Shown here: piece by piece, positions 27,316-36,022 of the stretch
Position numbering within the stretch: the stretch's first letter is position 1
How the letters are laid out: the number at the start of each line of letters is the position of its first letter
Assembly: GCA_964568975.1 (NCBI GenBank)
Contig: CAZMSO010000011.1
Coordinates: 1-64,000, forward strand
DNA: 64,000 nucleotides
Direction: 5' to 3'
Source of the DNA: CAZADA01 sp964568975
GTDB lineage: Bacteria > Pseudomonadota > Alphaproteobacteria > Caulobacterales > Maricaulaceae
Program-made: the position numbers and the translations under genes
Notes under the pieces: generated by a model
Seen by the model: only the letters and a program-made list of their open reading frames with translations
Database searches by the model: none
What the model was told of the DNA's origin: nothing

Positions 27316-29013
27316 TTACATATTCGGATAATTGGGCCCGCCGCCCCCCTCCGGCGTCACCCAATTGATGTTCTGATTGGGATCCTTAATGTCGCATGTT
27401 TTGCAATGCACGCAGTTCTGCGCATTAATCACGAAGCGGGGCTGATCGCCGCCATTGGTCACCCATTCATACACGCCGGCTGGGCAATACCGGGTCGAGG
27501 GTCCGGCGAAGACGTCGTGTTCGCTGGCGCGCTGTAGGTCGAAGTCCGCGACATGCAGGTGGGCCGGCTGGTCTTCTTCATGATTGGTGAATGACATGGA
27601 GAGGTTGGTGAGCTTGTCAAAACTCAACACGCCGTCGGGCTTTGGATACTCGATGGGTTTGTGTTTGCTCGCGGGTTCTGTCGACGCGTGATCGGGCTTG
27701 CCATGGCTGATGGTGCCAAAGGGCGACCAGCCGCCAAACAGCGTCGTGGCCCACATGTCGATCCCGCCGAGGACCACCCCCAGCGCCGTGCCGAACCGCG
27801 ACCACAGCGGCTTCACATTGCGCACGCGCTTCAGCTCTTTGCCGACCCAGCCCGTGCGCACCGCTTCCTCATAGGACGTCAGCACATCGTGGCTGCGCCC
27901 TTCGCCCAAGGCCGCGACCACCGCCTCGGCCGCGAGCATGCCGCTTTTCATCGCGTTGTGGCTGCCCTTAATGCGCGGCACATTCACCAGCCCCGCGGAG
28001 CACCCCATCAGCACGCCGCCGGGAAAGGCCATGGTCGGGATCGACTGATATCCGCCTTCTGTGATGGCGCGCGCGCCATAAGACACCCGCTCGGCCCCGT
28101 CGAAAGTCGGCGCAATCAGCTCATGGTGCTTGAACCGCTGAAACTCATCATAGGGCGACACATAGGGGTTCTTATAATTAAGGTGGAGGACAAAACCCAC
28201 GGCGACGTAATTGTCGCCGAAGTGGTAGAGGAATGAGCCCCCGCCTGTGCTGTTGTCGAGGGGCCAACCAAATGTGTGCTGCACGAAGCCCGGCTTGAAG
28301 TGCTCGTCCTTCACTTTCCAGAGCTCTTTCAAACCGATGCCGAATTTCGGGAAGTCCTTACCAGCGTCCAAGTCATAGCGGGCGATTAGGCGCTTGGCGA
28401 GGGAGCCGCGCGCGCCTTCGCCAATCAGCGTATAGCGGGCGTGGATCTCCACCCCGGGGGTGAACATCGCGTTGGGCTGGCCGTCTTTGCCGACGCCCAT
28501 GTCGCCGACTTGCACGCCGCGCACGGCGCCGGCTTCGTCAAACAACAGCTCCGCCGCCGCAAAGCCCGGCAGGACGTCGACGTCCAGCGCTTCGGCCTGC
28601 TCCGCCAGCCAGCGGCAGACATTGGCCAGGGAGCCGACATAATTGCCCTTATTGTGCATGAACCCGGGCATAGGCAGCCACGAAATGTCGATGGCGCCGG
28701 CCGGCCCGAGGAACAAGAATTTGTCCGTCGTCACTTGCGTGTCCAAAGGCGCGTCATCGCGCTCGCGCCAATCGGGGATGAGCTCATCAAACGCGATGGG
28801 ATCCATCACGACGCCGGAGAGAATGTGGGCGCCGACCTCTGAGCCTTTCTCCAACACGGCCACAGAGATGTCGGCTGAGACGGCCGCAGCGAGCTGTTTG
28901 ATGCGGATGGCGGCGCTGAGACCGGCCGGCCCCGCGCCGACGATCACCACATCATACTCCATGGTGTCGCGTTCGATCGGGGGGGTGTCGCCGTCGTGCG
29001 CCGCGTCGGTCAT
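27316..29013 (-). CDS. electron transfer flavoprotein-ubiquinone oxidoreductase
   Basis: Carries electrons from ETF, fed by acyl-CoA dehydrogenases, to ubiquinone at the inner membrane. The 565 residues include the FAD-binding GxGxxG motif VVIVGAGPAGLSAAIRIK, the middle FPGGVLMGCSAGLVNVPRIK, and a C-terminal 4Fe-4S region with YCPAGVYEW and NCVHCKTCDIKDPNQNINW. The start at 29013 follows GAGG; the frame runs on upstream only because it passes through Ns. It is divergent from the uracil-DNA glycosylase gene. The window's acyl-CoA dehydrogenase at 42.6 kb would be a logical upstream donor through ETF. Confidence 0.96.
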   Translation of the reverse strand: MTDAAHDGDTPPIERDTMEYDVVIVGAGPAGLSAAIRIKQLAAAVSADISVAVLEKGSEVGAHILSGVVMDPIAFDELIPDWRERDDAPLDTQVTTDKFLFLGPAGAIDISWLPMPGFMHNKGNYVGSLANVCRWLAEQAEALDVDVLPGFAAAELLFDEAGAVRGVQVGDMGVGKDGQPNAMFTPGVEIHARYTLIGEGARGSLAKRLIARYDLDAGKDFPKFGIGLKELWKVKDEHFKPGFVQHTFGWPLDNSTGGGSFLYHFGDNYVAVGFVLHLNYKNPYVSPYDEFQRFKHHELIAPTFDGAERVSYGARAITEGGYQSIPTMAFPGGVLMGCSAGLVNVPRIKGSHNAMKSGMLAAEAVVAALGEGRSHDVLTSYEEAVRTGWVGKELKRVRNVKPLWSRFGTALGVVLGGIDMWATTLFGGWSPFGTISHGKPDHASTEPASKHKPIEYPKPDGVLSFDKLTNLSMSFTNHEEDQPAHLHVADFDLQRASEHDVFAGPSTRYCPAGVYEWVTNGGDQPRFVINAQNCVHCKTCDIKDPNQNINWVTPEGGGGPNYPNM

Positions 29014-29188
29014 AGGGGAAACCTCGTGTGTCAGACGCTGGCCCGGGCGGCGCGCGTGTCGCCAACCGCGCCCTAGGAATGGATCTCTGAGGGATTTAGC
29101 ATGCATGAGCGACCTGAACAGCGGGTTGGGGCTGTCAGCGGCGCCGCCGCCGGGGACGAAACGTGACGACGCGTGAAAGACGGTTGTG

Positions 29189-30213
29189 ATGGCCTGCGAT
29201 GAAGCCGCGGCGGGCGGCGATGAGCGCGCGCGCGCTGCGGAGAGCCTCGCGGCTTGGTGGCGCGAGGCGGGCGTCGACCTGCTCGCGCCCGAGGCGGCGC
29301 GTGNNNNNNNNNNNNNNNNNNNNNNNNNNNNNNNNNNNNNNNNNNNNNNNNNNNNNNNNNNNNNNNNNNNNNNNNNNNNNNNNNNNNNNNNNNNNNNNNN
29401 NNNGGACCCACGACCTCGGGGCCTACGACCTCGGGGCTTACGGCGACGCGTCCCCCCCGGCGCGCCTTCACCGACACCATCACCAGCCGCAAAGCCGCGG
29501 GCGCAGGAGCGGGCGAACGCCGCGGCCCTGACGCAAAAGCCGTCATCGCGGACGTCGACCCGGGCGCCGCCGCCGCGCCGGAGGCGGCGGCTTTGGCCGA
29601 TGTCGCGCGGGCGCGCGCGGCCGCGGCGGCATCGCTTGAGGCGTTGCGCGCGACGCTGGAGTCTTTTGACGACCACCCGCTCCACGCAGCCGCGCGCACC
29701 ACCGTGTTCGCCCGCGGCGTGGCGGCGGCGCCCGTGATGATTGTCGGTGAAGCGCCGGGGCGCGAGGAGGACGCCCAAGGCCTGCCTTTTGTGGGCCGCT
29801 CCGGCAAACTGCTTGACGCCATGTTCGCCACGATCGGCCTCAGCGCGGCGCCCACAGGCTCTGAGCGCGGGCTCTACATCACCAACATCGTCAACTGGCG
29901 TCCCCCCGGAAACCGCAATCCAAGCGCGGATGAAATCGCGTTGTGCGAGCCCTTCATCGCGCGCCACATCGCGCTCGCGCGCCCGGCGATCCTGGTGCTG
30001 GCGGGCGGTGTGGCGGCCCAGACTCTGTTAGACACCCGCCAGGGCATTATGCGCTTGCGCGGGCGCTGGGCGTCGTACACGCCGCCGGGCGGCGCGGCGA
30101 TCCCCACGCTGCCCATGCACCATCCGGCGTTCATTCTGCGCCGGCCCATCGCGAAACGCGACGCCTGGGCGGATCTCTTGGCGCTTGAGGCGCGGCTGGC
30201 GGAGCTGGACTGA
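29189..30213 (+). CDS. uracil-DNA glycosylase (family 4-like), interrupted by a gap
   Basis: Removes uracil from DNA in base excision repair. The N-terminus MACDEAAAGG...LAAWWREAGVDLL (29189-29303) lies in one frame and the rest (29404-30213) in another. The 100-N spacer between them is arbitrary, so this looks like one gene with an unresolved middle. After the gap come VGEAPGREEDAQGLPFVGRS, YITNIVNWRPPGNRNP and the late MHHPAFILRRP. Trp replaces the Cys that precedes RPPGNR in iron-sulfur family 4 enzymes, as I recall for the alphaproteobacterial subgroup. A GTG three bases upstream (29186) is an alternative start. The coding strength before and after the gap is clear. Confidence 0.85.
29304..29403. 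other. 100-N scaffold gap inside the glycosylase gene
   Basis: Unlike the other two N-runs in the window, the flanks here share no duplicated sequence, so real sequence is probably missing. The right flank starts with a short GC-rich direct repeat (ACCTCGGGG twice), which may have hindered assembly. Confidence 0.9.
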
Positions 30214-30221
30214 TCCGGCGC

Positions 30222-30260
30222 GGCGGCGGGCGGCGGCGGGCGGCGGCGGGCGGCGGCGCG
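30222..30260. repeat. 10-bp GC repeat after the glycosylase gene
   Basis: About four copies of GGCGGCGGGC follow the stop codon at 30213. They form an almost pure G/C tract in the 129-bp interval before the radical SAM gene. Confidence 0.7.
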
Positions 30261-30342
30261 GTCGGCGCAGCCCCCCTCTCCCCTCTGGAACAAAAAGCAA
30301 ACATTGCTTGACGCCGGCCTGAGGCGGTGCTACGAACAAATT

Positions 30343-31428
30343 ATGAACAACGACGCGCCTCCTCCACTGCGAAACCGCGGCCGCGGCGCGCGATCGAACC
30401 GGGGGTCGCGGTATGAGCCGGTCGACCGGGCGCTGGAGGATGACGGCTGGGGCGGTTTGGAGCCGGCGCCGCCGCTGCGCACGCACACGCATCCGCTGAC
30501 GCCGCGCAGCGTGATCACGTACAACGCCTCGCCGGATCTGGCCTTCGACCGCACCATCAATCCCTATAAGGGCTGCGAACATGGGTGTGTGTATTGTTAC
30601 GCCCGGCCCAACCACGCCTATTGGGGCTATTCACCGGGCCTTGATTTCGAAACTCAGATTTTCACAAAGCCGAACGCAGCCGCGCTCTTGCGGCGGGAAT
30701 TGGCGAAGCCGCGCTATCGACCCGCGCCGATTGTGGTGGGCGGCGACACAGATCCCTATCAACCGGTGGAACGGGCGATGGGAACCACGCGCGCGATCTT
30801 GGAAGTGTTGGCTCAGACGCGCCATCCTGTGGCGATCGTCACCAAATCAGCGCTCGTCCTGCGGGATCTGGACCTGTTGGCGCCCATGGCGCGCGACGGC
30901 CTTGCGGCGGTGGCGGTGTCTGTGACGACATTGGACCGGCGCCTCGCGCGCGCGATGGAGCCGCGCGCCGCGACGCCGGCGCGACGGCTGGAGACGATTA
31001 GGGCGCTGGCGGCTGCTGGCGTGGCGACGCGGATCATGACAGCGCCCATCATCCCGGGGCTCAACGATGCGGAGATGGAGGCGCTGCTCAGCGCGGGGGC
31101 TGAGGCCGGGGCGCGGGAGGCGGGGTATGTGCTGCTGCGCCTGCCATTGGAGATTAAAGACCTGTTTGAGGAGTGGCTGGCGGACGCGCGTCCCGACGCC
31201 GCGCGGCGGGTGATGAGTTTAGTGCGCCAAACCCGCGACGGAGCGGCTTATGATTCACGCTGGTTCGTGCGTGGGCGCGGCGCTGGGCCTTATGCGGAGT
31301 TGATCGCCCAGCGGTTTCGCGCGGCGACGCGCCGTCTCAGTTTGGATCAGGGGACGCGGGCGTTGCGCACGGATTTGTTCCGCCCGCCGCGCGGGGATGG
31401 GCAAGGCGATTTGTTCGCGCCGCCTTAG
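30343..31428 (+). CDS. PA0069-type radical SAM protein
   Basis: A 361-residue radical SAM protein of the PA0069/spore photoproduct lyase-like group, binding a 4Fe-4S cluster through the CxxxCxxC motif in GCEHGCVYCYARPNH. Supporting blocks are INPYKGCEHG, VVGGDTDPYQPVE and the late LRLPLEIKDLFEEWL. The start MNNDAPPPLRNRGRG is preferred; upstream codons do not resemble the family. Its chemical role is not established. It lies after the uracil-DNA glycosylase gene and before rnhB and ccrM on the same strand, a nucleic-acid-centred neighbourhood. Confidence 0.9.
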   Translation: MNNDAPPPLRNRGRGARSNRGSRYEPVDRALEDDGWGGLEPAPPLRTHTHPLTPRSVITYNASPDLAFDRTINPYKGCEHGCVYCYARPNHAYWGYSPGLDFETQIFTKPNAAALLRRELAKPRYRPAPIVVGGDTDPYQPVERAMGTTRAILEVLAQTRHPVAIVTKSALVLRDLDLLAPMARDGLAAVAVSVTTLDRRLARAMEPRAATPARRLETIRALAAAGVATRIMTAPIIPGLNDAEMEALLSAGAEAGAREAGYVLLRLPLEIKDLFEEWLADARPDAARRVMSLVRQTRDGAAYDSRWFVRGRGAGPYAELIAQRFRAATRRLSLDQGTRALRTDLFRPPRGDGQGDLFAPP

Positions 31429-31544
31429 ACGATGTTCTAAAACGCTGTTCTGGTGGGCTCGGGTCGACCCCGCGGCGGCGTCGATGGTGGCGGGGGCTGG
31501 GGGGCTGATCGGCGCCCATAGGGCGACTCAGGCAGGCTGGGCTT

Positions 31545-32174
31545 ATGGTGGATTGGACGCGGGAGCAGGCGGGGCGCGGGCCCTGCGCCGGGGTCGACGA
31601 GGCTGGGCGCGGACCCGCAGCGGGGCCTGTGGTGGCCGCGGCGGTGATTCTCGATCCCGCGACTGCGCCCGAAGGCCTTAATGATTCCAAGCGGTTGACC
31701 GCGCGGCGGCGCGCACGCTTGTTCGCTGCGCTGATGGAGGATCCCGCGACGCAGATCGGCGTCGGCGTCGCCGAGCCGGAGGAGATCGACCGGGTCAATC
31801 TGCTTGCGGCCACGCTGAACGCCATGGCGCGCGCGGTCGCGGCCTTGCCTTATCCGCCGGCGCGGGCGTTGGTGGACGGCGATGTCGCGCCGGCCGCCGC
31901 GTGTCCTGTGGAAACCATCATTGGCGGGGACGCCGTGAGCGTCTCCATTGCGGCGGCCTCCATCATCGCCAAAGTCACCCGCGACGAGTTGATGCAGGTC
32001 GCCCACGCGCGCTGGCCGGCCTATGGCTTTGATCGGCATGTGGGGTATCTGACCGCCGCTCACCGCACCGCTCTGATGCGATTTGGGCCCGCGCCGATCC
32101 ACCGGCGGCGATTCGCCCCCGTGCGCCAGGCGCTTGCGGCGAGGGCCGCGACCGACGGCGCGCTTGCGCGCTGA
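31545..32174 (+). CDS. rnhB: ribonuclease HII
   Basis: Removes RNA from RNA-DNA hybrids and single ribonucleotides from DNA. The 209 residues have the catalytic acidic set: GVDEAGRGPAAGPVV with the DE pair, LNDSKRL, LVDGD, and SIIAKVTRDELM with the last Asp. It precedes ccrM on the same strand by about 98 bp, an order found in several alphaproteobacteria. Downstream of its stop lies a TTAACC half-site that probably belongs to the ccrM promoter. Confidence 0.95.
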   Translation: MVDWTREQAGRGPCAGVDEAGRGPAAGPVVAAAVILDPATAPEGLNDSKRLTARRRARLFAALMEDPATQIGVGVAEPEEIDRVNLLAATLNAMARAVAALPYPPARALVDGDVAPAAACPVETIIGGDAVSVSIAAASIIAKVTRDELMQVAHARWPAYGFDRHVGYLTAAHRTALMRFGPAPIHRRRFAPVRQALAARAATDGALAR

Positions 32175-32184
32175 CCCCGGCGCG

Positions 32185-32190
32185 TTAACC
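32185..32190. promoter_or_regulatory. candidate CtrA half-site upstream of ccrM
   Basis: TTAACC at 32185-32190 lies about 85 bp before the ccrM start, in the short gap after rnhB; seven bases after the TTAA there is only ACAA. ccrM of Caulobacter is CtrA-controlled, which makes this site plausible but not proven. Confidence 0.35.
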
Positions 32191-32271
32191 TTTTCACAAG
32201 CACGGCGCCTGCATCGGGGTGGCGAGCAGCGCGTCGACGGACCTCGGCGCGCCCGCGGGGAACAGCGCGCA

Positions 32272-33471
32272 ATGGCCAGAGACATCATTCACGACGACGC
32301 AATCCGCCGACGCGGCGATGACGCCGCCGCCGCCGCGGACCGGCGGGACACGCCGGCGCGCGCAGCGCCGCCGCGCGGCCACGCGTCATCATCCGCTGAG
32401 TCGGGCCAGGACCGTATTCTGGAAGGCGATTGCGTGGAGGTGATGAACACCTTGCCCGCCGCGTCAGTGGATTTGGTGTTCGCGGACCCGCCTTACAATT
32501 TGCAATTGGGTGGGGAATTGACGCGTCCGGATCAATCGCGCGTCGACGCCGTCACGCAAGACTGGGATCAGTTCGACGCGTTCGAAGATTATGACCTGTT
32601 CACCCACGCCTGGCTGGAGGCGGCGCGGCGCGTTCTCAAAGATGACGGCGCGATTTGGGTGATCGGCACCTATCACAACATCTACCGCGTCGGCGGCATG
32701 ATGCAGGACAATGGCTTTTGGATCCTCAACGACGTCGTGTGGCGTAAGAGCAATCCGATGCCGAACTTCAAAGGCACGCGCTTTGCCAATGCACATGAAA
32801 CTCTGATTTGGGCTTTGAAGCATAAAGAGCAGAAGCGCTACACGTTCAATTACAACGCGATGAAATCGCTCAATGGCGATCTTCAAATGCGGTCCGATTG
32901 GACCTTGCCCATCTGCAATGGCTCTGAGCGTGTGCGCCGTGACGATGGCGCGAAAGCGCACCCGACGCAAAAGCCCGAAGCGCTGCTGCACCGCGTTTTG
33001 CTCGCCTCCACACGGCCCGGGGATGTGGTGTTGGATCCGTTTTTCGGCGTCGGCACGACGGGCGCGGTGGCCAAGCGCCTCGGCCGGCGGTTCATCGGCA
33101 TTGAGCGCGAGGCGGAGTACGTCGCGCTCGCGCGCGCGCGCATCGCGGCCGTGAGCCCCGGGGCGGCGGCGGATCTTGCAGTGACGCCGTCCAAACGGGA
33201 GCAGCCGCGCGTGCCCTTCGGCGTGTTGGTGGAGCGCGGCCTGATCGCGACGGGGGAAACCTTAGTGAGCCCGGACGGCCGTCACGCCGCGCGGGTGCGC
33301 GCTGACGGCTCGATCGCCACCGCCGACGCCGCCGGCTCCATCCATCAAATCGGCGCCCATGTGCTGCAAGCCAGCGGCTGCAATGGCTGGACGTTTTGGC
33401 ATGTGAAGCGTGACGGGCGGCTGACGCCGATTGACGTGTTTCGCCAACAAATCCGCGCCGAAACGCCTTAG
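32272..33471 (+). CDS. ccrM: CcrM-type adenine DNA methyltransferase (GANTC)
   Basis: Cell-cycle-regulated solitary methyltransferase expected to make N6-methyladenine at GANTC. The 399 residues are of the beta class: the catalytic DPPY lies at 72-75 in VFADPPYNLQL, and the SAM motif DPFFGVGTTG near 255-264 follows the target-recognition region. The C-terminus (about 305-395) is an RAMA domain (FGVLVERGLIATGETL, CNGWTFWHVKRDGRLTPID). It has about 40 more N-terminal residues than the 358-residue Caulobacter enzyme, so a later start is possible. No restriction enzyme gene accompanies it. GANTC specificity is inferred from family. Confidence 0.95.
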   Translation: MARDIIHDDAIRRRGDDAAAAADRRDTPARAAPPRGHASSSAESGQDRILEGDCVEVMNTLPAASVDLVFADPPYNLQLGGELTRPDQSRVDAVTQDWDQFDAFEDYDLFTHAWLEAARRVLKDDGAIWVIGTYHNIYRVGGMMQDNGFWILNDVVWRKSNPMPNFKGTRFANAHETLIWALKHKEQKRYTFNYNAMKSLNGDLQMRSDWTLPICNGSERVRRDDGAKAHPTQKPEALLHRVLLASTRPGDVVLDPFFGVGTTGAVAKRLGRRFIGIEREAEYVALARARIAAVSPGAAADLAVTPSKREQPRVPFGVLVERGLIATGETLVSPDGRHAARVRADGSIATADAAGSIHQIGAHVLQASGCNGWTFWHVKRDGRLTPIDVFRQQIRAETP

Positions 33472-33637
33472 TCAGACGCGCGGCCGCTGCGGCGTCCTTA
33501 AGCCGCGGCGTCGTGAAACGCGGCGTCGTGAAACGCGGCGGTGAGGCGCGCGAGCGCCATGACGGATGAGGCCTGGGCGGCGGCGGTGCGCCGTTGGCCG
33601 GCGGCCGTGGTCGGTCCAGGCCCCGTCGCGCGCGGCG

Positions 33638-33904
33638 TTAATGCGGTTCGCCGTCGCGCATGGAGAACTCGCCGCGGCGAATGCGGTCGGGCAAGCTTGA
33701 GGCCATATCGGCGACAGGATCTTCGCCGTAAATGTCGACCATATCCGTCACCGCGGCGAAAATCGCGGATGTGGCGATCATTTCCGGCTGGCAGCCCCGG
33801 TTCAGCGCTTCATCCCAGGCGTCCAGCAACAGCTCCAAGGCGAGGGATTTTTGCTCGTCCTCGTCCATCATCTCCAGGGATGACACGGCTTGAGTGGCGG
33901 TCAT
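33638..33904 (-). CDS. small acidic hypothetical protein
   Basis: An 88-residue, mostly helical, acidic protein beginning MTATQAVSSLEMMDEDEQK. It has no signal peptide and no catalytic motif that I can see. The sequence LLLDAWDEALNRGCQPEMIATSAIFAAVTDMVDIYGED has the feel of a conserved alphaproteobacterial protein of unknown role. It lies in the spacer between ccrM and TIGR02301, on the opposite strand to ccrM. Coding is supported by its well-formed helical periodicity and the absence of a competing frame. Confidence 0.55.
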   Translation of the reverse strand: MTATQAVSSLEMMDEDEQKSLALELLLDAWDEALNRGCQPEMIATSAIFAAVTDMVDIYGEDPVADMASSLPDRIRRGEFSMRDGEPH

Positions 33905-33958
33905 AGCGACGTTCCCTCCGGCTCTGGTCCGCGGCGGCCCCCCCGCGCGCGGTCGGTC

Positions 33959-34378
33959 TTACTCAACATACAGACTTCGAATGCGCATCGCGACGCGCCG
34001 GCCCGCGACGGCCAGGCGCTGCTCACTGGCGGCGATGTTCGCGCACGCGCTGTTGCGCCGTTTCTCCGCCGTGAAGCCGCGATTAAACGCTCGCACGAAG
34101 CTTTGGCGACGTTCTCCCGCTTGGGGGGCTTCTAACTCAAGCAGCCGGCTCATGCGATCGCGCCACACCTGGCTCTCGCCCGGCAAGCACGTAAATTGGA
34201 GATAGTGCACGCCGCCCATGATTTCCGCCAATTGCTCCACCTGCGGCGCGGGGCTGATCCGCGGCGCGCTTTGGGCGCACGCCGCACCCGGCGCGCACAC
34301 CATCGCGCACGCCGCGGCGGCGACCGCGGGCGCGATGAGCAGATATGTCGCGAGTCGGCCTGTCATGGCGTCACTCAT
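33959..34378 (-). CDS. TIGR02301 family exported protein
   Basis: A 139-residue protein with an N-terminal signal segment (TYLLIAPAVAAAACAMVCA) and the TIGR02301 core QVEQLAEIMGGVHYLQFTC...WRDRMSRLLELE...SFVRAFNRGF. Members are alphaproteobacterial proteins of unknown function, often located beside a Nudix hydrolase, and that is the case here: the Nudix gene ends 57 bp upstream on the same strand. The start at 34378 has GAGG eight bases upstream. Two Cys residues, in TCLPG and SACANI, may form a disulfide in the periplasm. Confidence 0.82.
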   Translation of the reverse strand: MSDAMTGRLATYLLIAPAVAAAACAMVCAPGAACAQSAPRISPAPQVEQLAEIMGGVHYLQFTCLPGESQVWRDRMSRLLELEAPQAGERRQSFVRAFNRGFTAEKRRNSACANIAASEQRLAVAGRRVAMRIRSLYVE

Positions 34379-34435
34379 CCTTCATTCCTCAGCACGTTAC
34401 GGCATATAGACCAGGAGTGTTACGCCACCCCTGCA

Positions 34436-34885
34436 TTAAACGTCGCACGCTGACTCAGCGCGCCGGGCGCGCGCGGCGTGGATCACACGTTGCGTGCGGG
34501 CGTCCGCGACCAGAGTGAGCGCCGTCTCCCAAGCCACGAACGCGGCCTCAGCGGCGTCATCGCCTGCTTGGGGTTCGCCGGCGAGCCACACGGCGGCGTA
34601 TTCGATCACTACGAAGTGATAGCCGTCTTCAGGCTCTGAGTGGATCAAGTCCGCCACATCCACCACCCCGATCAAGCGCGCGTCGATTTGGGTTTCCTCG
34701 CGCAGCTCTCGCGCAGCGGCGGCCGCGGCGGTTTCGCCCCAGTCAATCCGGCCGCCGGGCAGCGACCAGCGCCCAGCGCGCGGGGGACGGCCCCGCTTCA
34801 CCAAGAGCACATCGTTATGACGCCAACACACCACGCCGACAGCCGGGATCGGTGCGGCCGGGCGCGCGGCGTCAATGCCCGTCAT
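34436..34885 (-). CDS. Nudix hydrolase
   Basis: A 149-residue Nudix enzyme hydrolysing a nucleoside diphosphate linked to another group, possibly ADP-ribose. The Nudix box is GRIDWGETAAAAAARELREE followed by TQI: the Gly, Glu and REL-EE residues that bind metal are intact, but the position usually Gly after EET is Gln. The ATG at 34885 lies inside the 3' end of the patatin gene (14-bp overlap), so translation is probably coupled. Its substrate is not predictable. Confidence 0.88.
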   Translation of the reverse strand: MTGIDAARPAAPIPAVGVVCWRHNDVLLVKRGRPPRAGRWSLPGGRIDWGETAAAAAARELREETQIDARLIGVVDVADLIHSEPEDGYHFVVIEYAAVWLAGEPQAGDDAAEAAFVAWETALTLVADARTQRVIHAARARRAESACDV

Positions 34886-35957
34886 GGGGCCCGCGCGGGT
34901 CAAGAAACGCTTTGTGGATGTCGATGCTGGAGCCGCGGCCAATGCGTTTGCGCGTGGCCTCCAGCCAGGCCGTCGCCGCGTTGCGGCCGCGGTCGCGCAA
35001 ATCCGAGAGGAACGCCCAATCAGTGTCGTATTTCGAGGCGGCCGGCAAATCCGCGAGGGGTTCGTCCGCGCGCACGGAATGCATCCGCACCCGCCCAAGT
35101 CCGGGGCGGAACAGTCCCGTCAACCATCGCCCGCGCAACTGCCGCTGGGCGAAGTCGATGGCGCGCAGCTCCGCCAGAAGCGCGGCGTTGAAGGTGATTT
35201 CGTTGACGCGGTTGATGATGCCGTCGGGCGAGGTGGGCACGGTCTGGCGTGTCAGCGGATTGAGGTGGACGATGATGACATCCTTCGGCGTGTTGGCTTC
35301 CACCAAGGGCAACAACGCCGGATTGGCCACATAACCGCCATCCCAATAATGCTCGCCGTCGATTTCGACGGCGTGGAACAGAAACGGTAAGCACGCGGAG
35401 GCGAGCAGCGCGTCGACGGTGATTTCGTGAGTTTCAAACACCCGCGCGCGGCCTGACCCTATGTTGGTGGCGGCGATAAACAGCCGCGCCGGCGAGGCCG
35501 CGCGCAAGCGCTCAAAATCCACGAGCTCATTCAGGATGTCGCGCAAGGGGTGGAAGTTGAACGGGTTGCGGTCATACGGGCTGGTCATGCGCACCAGGGC
35601 GTCGAGGACGGCGTGGCCGCCGCCGTTTTTGACGCCGAAGCCTTCTAACATCGCAGCCCATGGCCCGCCGACGCGCGCGGTGTTGTAGAGCGCCCCCGCG
35701 CGGCTGACGGCGCGCCACAGCGCGTCCATGCGTTCGCGGGCGCCGTCCGCGCCTCCGTCCAACGCGCCCGCAGCCGCAGCGGCGGCGTTCATCGCGCCGG
35801 CGCTGGTGGCGGTGATGGCGCGCACGTTTAAGCGTCCGTCTTCCAGGATTTTGTCGAGCACGCCCCACGTGAACGCGCCGTGGGCGCCGCCGCCCTGCAA
35901 AGCCATGCTCACGGGCTTGCCGGCGCCGATCCCGGCGGCCCCGATCGTTGCGGCCAT
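34872..35957 (-). CDS. patatin-like phospholipase
   Basis: A 361-residue patatin-family acyl hydrolase. The oxyanion glycine box GGGAHG lies at 22-27, the nucleophile Ser52 in ITATSAGAMN, and the catalytic Asp in YWDGGYVANPAL. The usual nucleophile elbow GxSxG is here AxSxG (Ala50), which may alter activity. Similar genes occur with polyhydroxyalkanoate metabolism, but nothing adjacent supports that. It overlaps the downstream Nudix gene by 14 bp. There is no signal peptide, so a cytoplasmic or membrane-peripheral role is likely. Confidence 0.88.
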   Translation of the reverse strand: MAATIGAAGIGAGKPVSMALQGGGAHGAFTWGVLDKILEDGRLNVRAITATSAGAMNAAAAAAGALDGGADGARERMDALWRAVSRAGALYNTARVGGPWAAMLEGFGVKNGGGHAVLDALVRMTSPYDRNPFNFHPLRDILNELVDFERLRAASPARLFIAATNIGSGRARVFETHEITVDALLASACLPFLFHAVEIDGEHYWDGGYVANPALLPLVEANTPKDVIIVHLNPLTRQTVPTSPDGIINRVNEITFNAALLAELRAIDFAQRQLRGRWLTGLFRPGLGRVRMHSVRADEPLADLPAASKYDTDWAFLSDLRDRGRNAATAWLEATRKRIGRGSSIDIHKAFLDPRGPHDGH

Positions 35958-36022
35958 CTCCCACCTCTGCGTCGCGCGGGCGCGGCGCGCCCGACGGCCC
36001 GCCGCCCGTGGAGGGGCGGCTG

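Noticed and set aside
27316..29967. A single 883-codon minus-strand frame running upstream of ETF-QO through the N-gap.
   Set aside because: The extension exists only because the Ns are read through and lies antisense to the uracil-DNA glycosylase gene. The true start is at 29013.
32272..33471. ccrM as part of a restriction-modification system.
   Set aside because: No endonuclease gene is adjacent, and the RAMA domain plus rnhB neighbour fit the solitary cell-cycle methyltransferase.
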